A stretch of DNA of 64,000 nt from Linepithema humile (Eukaryota; Arthropoda; Insecta; Hymenoptera; Formicidae): positions 3,906,001-3,970,000 of the forward strand of contig NC_090133.1 in the NCBI RefSeq assembly GCF_040581485.1, written 5' to 3'. A program made the position numbers and the translations under genes. The first letter of the stretch is position 1. Each line of letters begins with the position of its first letter. The notes beneath the pieces were generated by a model. The model was not told the DNA's origin. It made no database searches and worked only from the letters and a program-made list of their open reading frames with translations. Positions 12,993 through 24,284 of this stretch are shown piece by piece.

Positions 12993-14016
12993 TTTTATGT
13001 ATGTTGTATGTTATATGTTATGTTATATGTTGTTGTTGAAATTAAAGTTTTAATTGTATCGACATATATACATATTATTATAAATGTAAAAAGAATAATA
13101 AAAAGAATAATAAAATACAATAAACGAGCAAATAGTTTTACTATTGAAAAATAGAAGATCCTATAATTAATTTGAATTGTCTGTGTTAATATTATAAAAA
13201 AATAGATTGGATTTAAAATTTCAAGATTTTTATTTATTTGTTTGTCTTTTAATTTGTCTCCTTTTTTAATTGTTTAATTTTTACGTGTTTGTTATCGGTT
13301 ACAACATATATACGTGTATATGTTGTGGCGCGTTGTGGCAATTATTTATACGGGTGTAATGTGAAGCGAATATCTTAACAATAACTTTAGTAAACTTTGT
13401 TTTTCAATTAGAATCTGCTTTTGAAATACGTGACGACAATAACGTGACATTTTTATTTTCACTTTTTTACGACGATTGCACGACGATTGCAACGCAAGCG
13501 CGGCATCAACGATGCATCGTGCAGCGCGGTGCATATAGTGCGATATTCACGGATTATTTCTGAAAGATGCAATTTCGAGACATAAAATCATATATAATTA
13601 AATTTAGCGGAAAACTATAATTTTTATCATTACAAAAATCTTGAAATTCGTAAAAATAATAACAAGGGAATAAATTAAAAAATGTTTTAAAAACCCAGTG
13701 CGCAATTATAAAGCCTGTTAAATACCATAAAACTTTTATTTAAAGCATTATTTTATACTTTTTACAGTTTTAACGACATTTGGTCAAAACCAAATAGAAT
13801 AAACAGCTTCAGCAGGAATTGTTTCAACCCATAAACGTGCGAGATCACAGAAAAAAATACGTGTTTCTTATTTTGAGCTACTCTACAACATATTCACAAT
13901 TCATCAAAAGCGGTGAGGGACAACTCTGTCACTTTCCTTGTTAGCAAAAGGTTACGCAAAAATCGACAATATTTTTGATGCAAAATAATGATATAATATC
14001 AAAATATACTGCATAC

Positions 14017-14274
14017 CTGTTGGTGTTACACACGTTCGATTGAATCCTATGGTTTAATTTTGTTATCACTTACAATTCATGTAATGTTTTGTTTCACTTT
14101 TGCTGTTTTGTGGGAATAGAGATCCTGTGTACTCCGTGCTCATGAACTTAATGAGCTTCCTTGTAATCCATGATAAAATATATATTGTTGTTGAATAACT
14201 CGTCCATCTTTTTACTTCTTCTTCTGTTTGTCTCTGTTTCTCCTTTTACATGTTTGCAAATATAGTTGCAACTA
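14017..14274 (-). other. Probable non-coding leader exon or promoter of FAR-2
   Basis: Homologous to 4557-4720, with the donor CAACAG/GTATGC at 14017/14016. A transposable element begins at 14275, so the leader or core promoter of this copy is interrupted relative to FAR-1. The transcription start is unknown. Confidence 0.5.
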
Positions 14275-15355
14275 GAGAAAGGTGGGGTAAGACGGACCGC
14301 GGGGTAAAATGGTCCATTTGCTAGATCTTATTAGTACGTACCTCTATCTGCTGGATAAACATAAAATTAATTTCCTTTTTGATGCTTTTTAACTGTTTAA
14401 AAATTACGTCATTATATCATAAGACTATCGTAAGTTATTTATAAAGAAACGTCAAATTCTTGCAAATAGATCTCGTGATCTAATTTCTTAGTATTACATT
14501 TTAAGTGACTAAGATTGCAAAACTTAAAATTTTTAAATTTTTCTACAAGTTCCATATTTCTGGTTATTTAGAAGTAATATTTCATCAGTTACATTTAAAA
14601 AATAATTTTGATACAGGTAAATAAAAATAAGATAATATTAATGTTGTTATGTGGGGTAAAATGGACCAATTTAAATGGGGTAAAACGGACCAATTTATAT
14701 ATTTGTTCTACTTATATTTTCTACTTATACTTTCTACTTATAGTTTTTTGCTTATATATTTGCTCTGATTTGAGAAATATTTTACATTTCATTTTTTTTT
14801 ACTGGAAAAAGCTATGAAAAATAAAAAACGCACTGTTAAAAGTAGAAGAAACTTGAAATTTATTGAAAATAATGTCTCCAAATAAAAACAGATTTTATAA
14901 TAATTATTTATTTTATTTACATGCTTTATTTTAAAATGTTATATTTAATGTTATATTTAATATAAACGTTAAAAATTATAAAGATTATAATTATTTTAAA
15001 GATTTGTGTGTATAATAAAATGATTAATGTTATAAATTAATTTCTACTCTTATTCAAAAATATTTAATAAATAATATATAGTTTTGATTTTGAGTTAATC
15101 AGTTAAATTATTTCTTGATCCATATTATCTCGGCTTGGTCCGTTTTACCCCATGGGTGGGGTAAAATGGACCAAAATTAAGTTTTTAAAAATCTTAATAA
15201 TAATTCAAACTTTTGCAAATTTTGAAAATTTAACATTATAATCTTATAATAAACATTCTACAGTTTCTTCATGCTAAATTTCAGTTATTTTTTGTCATTA
15301 ATATAAAAAATATAGCCATTTTCGCTTAGGGGGTCCGTCTTACCCCACCTTCCCC
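14275..15355. mobile_element. 1.08-kb GGTGGGGTAAGACGGACC-type DNA element
   Basis: Inverted ends AAGGTGGGGTAAGACGGACC and GGTCCGTCTTACCCCACCTT lie inside a TA (or CTA) target duplication. The motif GGGGTAAAATGGACC recurs internally near 14310, 14655 and 14675, and as an inverted pair at about 15137-15173. The empty site is in the FAR-1 leader near 4800. No transposase frame, so non-autonomous. Confidence 0.85.
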
Positions 15356-16285
15356 TACAACAAAAAATCTTGTGCGTTTCGTTCTAGCAAGAGGCAAGAA
15401 GCCCGCTTCTAATCGCAAAACAAATTGGTTTTTTTTTATTTTTACGTCCCTGTAAACAATTATGAATAGTTCATGAATGTCATCGTTTTTATATGCGTGT
15501 AATACTATCAAAGGACGCTGTATGTCATTACATTTCGACTGTTGATGAATTCGAAATATGCAAAAGCTGGTCTCTCTCTCTTTTATTTTCTCATATATTC
15601 TTTTAGATTTATATAAGAATAATATTATTTTAGAAAAAAGTGTTTGAGGTAGTTAGAATAGAAAATAATAAAATAAAGTAATTAATCTTAAAGTATTGAT
15701 GATAATCTGTCGCTTATGTCGTCATTTTCTTGAAAAATACGAGGAGGAAATGCAATTATTACATCATTACACAATATAAAAAAAGAAAAATATTTAAACT
15801 TATGCACTTGCACACGCTTATTAATATTATTTAACCTTTGATTCTTGCGTCAGTCTACTAGTAATAATGTGGAACTTCACATTTACTATAGTAAATAATA
15901 TCTAATCGACATTCTTAATGACGTTTTTTTCTTCCTTATAACATAAAAATAGTGCGCATTTACAATGCAAATTCTTGTTTTGCAACAAATAGATGAATGT
16001 TGAAATGTAAAAACTTTTAAAGAATTGAGTCTTACGTCAAAATAAATAATTACCTTGTTTGCTCTATTTCAAGGACTTATATCTATGTTTAGCAAGCAGA
16101 TTGTAGTTATTGTTTTAAAAATATTATATTTGTGTTATCTTGCGTGTATATAAACTTAACTTTTTTCTCATATTTTCAATAAATAGTTTGACGTAGAAAT
16201 CTGAAATATAAATCTACTTATTGTTTTATTAATCTTAATAGTTTATTTTTAATTTATAAATAGAATCCTCTATTAAGATACATAT

Positions 16286-16606
16286 TGTTACGTCCCTACG
16301 GTGTTCCCGATCGTTCATCGAGTCAGCATGGAAATTTATTAAAAGAACATCGAACGTCTCGTTGTCATGTTGTTGTCACATTGTTGATAACAACGACAGG
16401 AGTCTCGCGACAGCTGTCGTTTCGTACAGATGTGTTTATACGACGGCTATTATTATTGTAATTATTCTTGTCTGAGTTTATATATTCGTTGAGTTACATT
16501 AAAGTTATAGTTATTTTATTAAAAAGTGTCTCTTATTTTGGAGTGAAAGCGTGAGTCAACGGTTGTGTTACGTGCTTTAATATAAATCGAACTGGTGAAC
16601 GTAACA
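16286..16606. mobile_element. Solo LTR, 321 bp, with 4-bp target duplication
   Basis: It begins TGTTACGTCC and ends GAACGTAACA, with TGTTACG/CGTAACA inverted termini, and is flanked by ATAT at 16282-16285 and 16607-16610. The FAR-1 spacer is uninterrupted near 6090. A 4-bp duplication and these ends fit Ty3/Gypsy LTRs. The LTR is GC-richer than its surroundings. Confidence 0.88.
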
Positions 16607-16679
16607 ATATCAAATATCTCCTTTATAATTAAAAAATCAGTTTTTCCATTTATGTAAAATACATATTCTTAATAATATG

Positions 16680-16915
16680 AAGAAAAATCCTTTACTAGCA
16701 TTTTGTGTCACACTGTTGCATTTATTACGGCATTTGTCACAGCTGCATTTATTTTTGTTTGTGATAATGTAATAATGTGAAAATTATTTTAGCAATAATT
16801 TATAATATACTCGATGGACAAGTGTATATAAAAGTTAGTTTTATTGATAAGTCATTATCGTGCTGCGTTATTCTCACTATCGTAGTTTGTAATTAATCAC
16901 CAAAGGTGATCTAAT
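16680..16915 (+). promoter_or_regulatory. Candidate plus-strand TATA promoter and first exon, copy 2
   Basis: Paralogue of 6180-6366: TATATAAAAG at 16825-16834 and donor CTAAT/GTAAGC after 16915. A weaker relative with TATATAAGAG occurs at 28940-28949. Confidence 0.35.
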
Positions 16916-17236
16916 GTAAGCCGACAATTTTTAATACGTCTTTTTTTTGTTAGTATTTTACTACACTTGTGGCCTGAGTATGTTTTTTCGTATGGTTTGC
17001 ATTCTTTTTCTCAAACAAAATTCTATTCCACGTCTATGACCCAAGACGAAACAGACATATATAAAATGTTTAATAGATTATATAAGCTAAATATGAGCCA
17101 GATATAAGCTAAAATATTTAATTTAAAAAATACATATATATATATAACATTATACATCTAACTGGAGAAAAATGTCATATATTTTTTTCATTTTTATCCT
17201 TATGTATTTATAATTTGCGACAAAACAGAATTCTAT

Positions 17237-18119
17237 CACTGAGAAAAATATCCAGCGACTCTAATCGGAAAAAACCGTTTGAACATCTTATCCGATTGAT
17301 TTTGATTGGATTTGGGGCTATCCGATGAAATGATGGATGCCTTTATCCGATGAAATAAAATTTCCAATGAAATATGAACGGATAATGAGCTGCGATTTAC
17401 TTATCCGTTTAAATTGATATATAATATGATCGGACATTGCACTTGTGATCGGATAAAAATAAGGTATTTTTTCCGATCAAGCTGAATGTCCGATCTAATG
17501 TACTATATTCGATTAAAATATTATCCGATAAAGTGTAATATCCGATGAAATACAATTTATTCGTTCAGAAGTCCGATGAAATACATGTGTACACATTTCG
17601 AAGTCGCACTGGTAACTCGATTGTGATTGGTCGTGCTAACAGTCGTACCGATGGGCCCAGCGTGCATGAGCCTGTACTCTATTGTCTCGTGTTCGTCATC
17701 GAAGCAGCGTGAAGGCAGTGTGACGCAATATTGTGTGCAATATTTTGTATATAATAGTGTATTACGTGTCAATTATTAAGAAGTGAAAGAAATGAATTGT
17801 AATACAGTTAGAACTGTTCTTGAAGAACTCAAAGTAGAAGAAGAAGTGATACAAATTAATATTAATATTAATTGGTATATTTAAGGGGAAAATTCCGATC
17901 AGATTCCGATCAGATTCCGATTAGATCTATTGATCGGACATAATATAATCGGACTATTCGTTCAAAAAGTAACAAACGGATATTTTCTAATCGGATATTT
18001 TTGATCGGTTATTTCAGTCTTCATCGGTTATTTTTTCCGATTGAAGGGATCGATAATATCCGTTTCTTACTTTTTGAATGGATTTTCCGATCAATTTTAA
18101 CCGGATTTTTCTCTCAGTG
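17237..18119. mobile_element. 883-bp CACTG-ended non-autonomous element, copy 2
   Basis: Nearly identical to 7028-7908 but at a different site in the paralogous spacer. It is flanked by TAT on both sides (3-bp target duplication), and the FAR-1 spacer has the empty site near 6690. It is therefore an independent, recent insertion rather than an inherited one. Confidence 0.87.
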
Positions 18120-18944
18120 TATTTATCTCTTTCTGCGGTGTGTAATGTAGAAAATATGTGAAAAAGGAATCAGCACTTACGTGCATCGAAGTACACAATA
18201 TACAGGATTTTGGCCCAAATCATATAGATCGTTTAAAGTAAATTTTTTTATATACGTTTTACAAAATAATAAATTTAACTGAAAATATCGGAAATATCAA
18301 GGAAAAATTGTGATGCATATTTTTATTGATTTTACAAAAAAATTAAAATATTCATAAAATATACATATATTCTTATTTGTATATTTAACGAATTAATATA
18401 ATATATACTTAATTAATAAATATCATATAATGGATTTGGAATATTATAAATTCTTTATTCCCAAGCAACATACATTTCTATGTATGTATATCATGACTGC
18501 AGTGAATATATTCATAAATATATGCGTACTATATAAAATGCAGTAATACATTTTTATTGAATTACAAATAAACTTGTACACATATGTTTCGCCAATTAAA
18601 GTCAGTAATCTTTTTAAAAAAGCACACCTTTACTTTTTGGTTGAATAACTAATATAGATCATCCAATTTTATAATTTTTACGACCTAGTCTTTGTCTCTA
18701 TTTTGAAATTATATCTAATATCAACAGTCACAATAAAGTATTTACATTGATAATATATTAAGACTACCTTCCACCCTGTAATATGTGCTCTATGGAATAG
18801 AATTACAAGTAGCTCAAAAAACCCTAAACAAATTATTGGATAATAAAGTCAAAGGGAGTGTCAAACGGATTATCCTTCTGCTCTTTGTTAGTTGCGTTGT
18901 AAATTATATATGTATGGTGCGGTAAACGTGAAAAGAATGCATTC

Positions 18945-21900
18945 TTATAAATGCGCCTTCTCCACAAATCCGCCTATAATCGGCAGCAATTTCAATTTCT
19001 CCGTGATGTAATCCAGACTGATTTTCATTATCTCAAAGTTGTTGTAAATGTAATATAATATGCCGAAGTAAAATAGGTACACTGTTGTAATATGAAGAAC
19101 GTACATTCTGAAACATACACATTTCACATATACGATGAATTATATGACATCAAGTTTTCGACAAGTTGCATACAAATCGAAAAAAGATAAAAAATTAAAA
19201 TTTATGAAATTTAAGTCAATTTTAGTTAAATTTTAATGTTATTGATGCAAATTTAATTTAATGTAAATAAATTTTAATTAAACTTTGCAAATTTAATTTT
19301 TTTAATGAGATTTAATTTTTAGTAAATCTACGAATTTTTTAAATAATTTCCTAAAATTTTTAGTAAATCATATTTGATTGCTACTGTATTGCGATTATAC
19401 GTAAAAATTCAATGCAAGCTGAAATAAAAAATAGAAATGTATGTGCAGCGTCAGAAGGGAACATTTAAACGAGAGAAATATTTAAACAACGTTAGTTTCT
19501 TTTACTATTTTCTTTCATCCTAACTTTCACATATTACGCTTATATTAATGATCTTATCTCACAATGAAAATTCAGTTTCTTTTGAGAATACGCAATTGTC
19601 GTTCAAGAAATGTAGAAACTTCTTACGAGTGTTAAGATTATGCAAAGTATGTTTAACTGTATTTACCTTCCCTCTATTTATTGAAACCTTCAAACATTGT
19701 TTTGCATTTTAAACATTTCTAAACTGCGACTAAATAAATTTTGTAGAACTGTCTTCTTTGCACAGAAATATACAACATGGAATATAATTTATGCAAAATA
19801 TACTCACATCTTTTGATTCCGACGGGCTCTCGGCAAGGAAGATAAATCTTCTTTCATGCAATATTGTCGAGTACCCAGAACAACATTTTTCAAATATTCC
19901 ATTTTGTCAACATTAGCTTCGACATAAGTGCGAAACATTTTTTTATCCGCTGGCAACAATTCGTCGAACATAGTTAATATTTTACGGTTATGAAATTCCC
20001 ATTCCCTCGTGGTAAAATATTGCAGTACTTCGAGCCCAACTGAAATTCGTTTCTGGATTCTGACCATACTGTTAGAAAGAACGAAAAGAAAGAAGATAAC
20101 AATTAAAATAGATCACATAATATTATGTCATTATATAAAACATTATAAAAAACATTATGTAATGAGTAATGATTAATGGATAAACATTTTCATAAAGAGT
20201 ACTCAGAACTTACAATCTTTTTTGTCGGAATATCAGCATCAAGAAGTCGATAAGGTATGCGGGTATAATGTGGAAAAAGAAGACGAATAAATTGTGCACA
20301 AATTTACTGCTGCGCATATCGCCATCAGGATACCAAACTTGTCCATCAAAGGGATAGTCATGAATAATACCTCTTCCCATGTCCAATACTTCTCTCCATG
20401 TGATCGGTGTTATATTGCTTTGCGTTACGTTGAATACGGGTATGCTCTTTGATCTATAAGAATGCAGAGAAATAGAGACAGAAAACTTGTTATTTCTAAT
20501 GCATTTATAATGCGTTTATGTAATAAGTAAAGTAATTCCGCAAAAAAATATTTAAAAGAAAGATAATGAGTTCTAGGATAAAATATAATACGGATATGCT
20601 CTTTGATCTATAAGAATGCAGAGAAATAGAGACGGAATGCTTATTATTTCTAGTGCATTTACAATGTGTTTATATAATAAGTAAAGTAATCGCGCAAAAT
20701 AATATTTAAAAAAAAGATAATGAATTCTAAGAAAAGATATAAGTTACAACAAAGTCCGTGTTTATAAATCTATCAGTTGTAAGTTCATCAGAGAAATCAA
20801 GATGTTACAAATTTTTTTAAAATAAATACTATAATTATTTTAAATACTATATTAAATATTATAAGAAATAGTAGTAAAAAAGAAATAGTTTATATAAAAT
20901 AGACATATTGTATGTTAAACTCGCTTTAGGCAATTAATTTGCAGTAAAATATGAAATAAATATCTATTTATAATTTTACATAACAGAAAAGCACTTAACG
21001 ACTTGAAATACGCACAAAGTGAATATTCTTTTCAAGTGTATATATTGATTTTTTAATTCTTTTTCATATTTTAAGCACATAAAATAATAAATAGAATGTT
21101 ATCTTATATGTGTTGCAATGGTCCAAAGCGAGCTTTGAAAAACATACTCTAATTTGAATGTTCTTTTGGTATGTTCAATGATGCAAAAAAAAGAATTGCA
21201 CAAAGCGGAATTACATACTTCTCCTGCTTGGTACCGACTCTGTATGCAATTACAATTAGATTATTAATCGCAATGTCAACCGGTATAAGTTCAGCATGAT
21301 AATTGCCGTTGCAGTGCATTGATCTGATGACACCTTTGCCCGCACCGACGAGCAATCCTGTAGGACCATTCAGATTGTCAACCCAACCTGGCATTGGCTC
21401 CGTGTAAGATGGACATACTATACAAAATTAATTAATTTTAAAAATTTTTAATGTGTTATACTAGGTGCGCAACTAAGTTTCCGGGTTTCACACATGAATG
21501 GCGCTAACGATACATGTAGTCGATATACATGTCTAAAGTTGTGTTTTTTTATTAACTTGGACATCTGTCAACAATAACCAGTCATAATACCAACACATAT
21601 TGCAACGCAAAAATATTTTTTCTAACAATAAAGATGTCGAGTTTTGTGCCAAATAAACAGCATTTGCGGGAAGCTTTGCTTTTCTGCTTCAACTTGAAAG
21701 AAAATGCAGCTGAAGCACGCCGTTTGCTTGAGAAAGCCTACGGCGAACATGCACAATCGAAAACTACTTGTGAAGATTGGTTTAAACGCTTTAGAAATGG
21801 CGATTTCGACACTGAGGACAAGGAGCGCTCCGGAAGACCAAAAACATTTGAGGACGCCGATCTGCAAGCGTTATTGGATGAAAATGATACGCAAACACAA

Positions 21901-24284
21901 GACAACAACAACTGATAAATTTGAACCATGCATTGCTCGAAAAACGGCCAGAATGGGACACGAGACACGAACGAGTGATATTGCAGCACGACAACGTTCC
22001 GTGCCATCGCACTTCCATCGTCCAGGACACCATCAAAACGCTGAAATGGGATCTGCTACCGCACCCGCTGTATTCACCAGACCTGGCCCCTTCCAATTAT
22101 CACTTGTTCCGGTCGATGGCACATGGCTTAGCTGGGCTACACTTGGCCAATTTCGAAGAAGTGCAAAACTGATTGGATAAATGGTTTCGATGCAAAGACG
22201 CGTCGTTTTATCGTCGCGGTATTCATGTATTGCCAGAGAGATGGCAAAAATGTGTAGCTAGCGAGGGACGATACTTTGAATAAACCGTTTTTTGTATTTC
22301 TCTTGAAATTTTCCATTTTGCATTGATAAAAAAAAACCCGGAAACTTAATTGCGCACCTAGTATAATTTACTAGATTATTTGATCATATTGCGTGCAGTC
22401 GTGAACAGAAATTTCTATTTTTCTCGAATTGAGTGCATTGTGTAAATCTGATATAACATGTGTGTGTATCGCGTCGAAAGATTTTCTCTTATGATTTTTG
22501 AAAAATTATAAAATATACCAATAATTACCGATTGATGGCCTAGCAATGCAGCAAGGCAGATTAGGATACTCGTTGGCCACCAATGTTTCGGCAAGACGCT
22601 TCGAATACGTGTAGCTATTTGGATGCGGATGCATCAATCTAGAATTATAACAATAGACAATTGCGTTATTGCATAGACATTTTTTTAATATTGGAAGATA
22701 ATTCAATCAGTTATACGAATAAGCAATTATTCTATCTTTTCAATTTTTAATTACTTTTTTAATATTTAATTAAATCATTAAGAAGATATTTAATTATTAT
22801 TATTTTATAATTAATTTTGTAATAAATATTCTCATCAATATGTAACTATTAATAAGATTGCAAATTTGATTACTTTGGTGTAAGAAGATCGATAGCTTCT
22901 TCGTCCAGCCATTGAACGAGTTTTATGACATCGTGGGGATCATCCGGGGAATCAAAGAATCGTTCGCTAAGTTCCTTTTGGTCGACGTGACAAAAGGCCG
23001 TGCTTAAATGCAGGAAACATTCCAGTTGCTTCATTTGTTTTGCCAAGTCTAGTACCTTTTTTGTACCTATCTTGAAGATTAAATCAGATTTCATGCATTT
23101 TAGATGTTATGTAAAATATTATACATTAAATTTAGATTTAGAAAACAAATTCGCGAAATTAACTAATTTTTATGTTGCTTTGACATTTAATTGTCAACAC
23201 GTTTTTGATATAACATTAAATATATATTTGATGAATACAGAATCTAAATGTACAGTGTAATCAGCGCAATGTAAAGACATTCTTTCACATAAAAAAAAAA
23301 AACAAATGTAACCTTATGTTATTGACGTTGATTTTTTTTACATTTCTTTACAGCAAATATCTTACAGTGTTCATCTCGATGGCATCTTTCAATTTCGCCT
23401 CCAAACGAAGAGATGCAGCGCAATGAAATACCACATGTACTTCATTTATCAGACATTCTCGCTGCTCTTCAGTAAGACCCAAATTATCAGAAGATATGTC
23501 GCCGTTTAATGGTATCACTTTTTCAAAAAGCTTAGGTTTCTCCGTTTTTAATCTTTGAAATAACTATGGAAATGTCAATAATTATTACAATTATTTATTA
23601 TTAATTTACATTATTGGTACTATAATTCATAAGTTGCATAATTATTTAAAAAATCTTGGATTTATTTGAGATATGGTAGCAAAAATTATAGTTATAATTA
23701 AAAAAATAGTATAAAAAAAATATAAACATTATAATAAATATGAATAAATATAAACATTATAATAAATATGTAAAACCTAAGTGTCTTTAGAAATTAAAGA
23801 AAAGGATTGCTAAATTATTAAAATCATGCAAATAAAATTACTAAATTTTGTAAAACTATTTATGATTATCACAAATTTTTTATTTGTTTTATTTGGTTCT
23901 TTTAATATTATTGCGTAAAAAATAATTCAATTACTAAGTGGATATAAAAGTTAATTCAGTCTTAAAGAGATACAAATGTATAGGCATATTGCGACGATCG
24001 CAAATATTTGAAATATATACCACGATATTGTATTACGCGACGTTAGCAAAAACAGAGTTAATGGAATTCGAACAATGTCTTACAGGTAAATGGAATATGC
24101 TGCTGAGCCGAGTATCGTAGCTATGACCTTTCTTGCCTCGTATGAGAATGTAAATTTTATCGATTTCCGAGCAGCAGTACAGCAACTTTTCCAAGAGAAC
24201 CTTGCCCATAAAACCGGAAGCGCCGGTGACAAAAATGGTCTTGTTTTTGTAATAGGATTGAATTTCACTCTTATTTTTGTCCAT
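18945..24284 (-). CDS. Fatty acyl-CoA reductase FAR-3, complete
   Basis: Third FAR copy and the most divergent. Exons: 24284-24084, 23563-23366, 23070-22874, 22638-22529, 21417-21219, 20453-20214, 20068-19808, 19107-18945; 522 aa plus stop. The same GASGFMG and YTYSK motifs are present. Divergence is strongest in exon 6, where the first third differs from FAR-1/2 (for example VTQSNITPITWREVLDMG), and in exon 3. The exon 3 acceptor is TTCAAG rather than CTGCAG, so weaker in appearance. Intron 4 (21418-22528) holds a deleted mariner. Intron 5 contains a tandem copy of the exon 6 acceptor region. A conserved leader exon with a GT donor lies at 28183, so the leader intron would be about 3.9 kb against about 1.2 kb in FAR-1/2 (inference). 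The open frame suggests a working gene. Confidence 0.94.
20431..20735. repeat. Tandem duplication of about 154 bp over the FAR-3 exon 6 acceptor
   Basis: The stretch TATGCTCTTTGATCTATAAG at 20441 recurs at 20595, and similarity continues through both units. The second unit therefore carries a spare copy of the first roughly 15-20 nt of exon 6 and its acceptor inside intron 5. Confidence 0.85.
21461..22361 (+). mobile_element. Internally deleted mariner element in FAR-3 intron 4
   Basis: 28-bp inverted termini (CTAGGTGCGCAACTAAGTTT...) lie within TA duplications. At 901 bp it is about 400 bp short of a usual 1.3-kb mariner. The transposase N-terminal DNA-binding part is encoded from 21634; the C-terminal part resumes at about 21918 with QHDNVPCH and SPDLAPSNYHLF. 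The segment carrying the first catalytic Asp is deleted, the third catalytic Asp is Asn, and a Trp codon near 22170 is TGA. It therefore cannot make transposase but keeps both ends. Confidence 0.95.

Noticed and set aside
21738..22096. Minus-strand frames over the mariner
   Set aside because: Shadows of the transposase reading frame.
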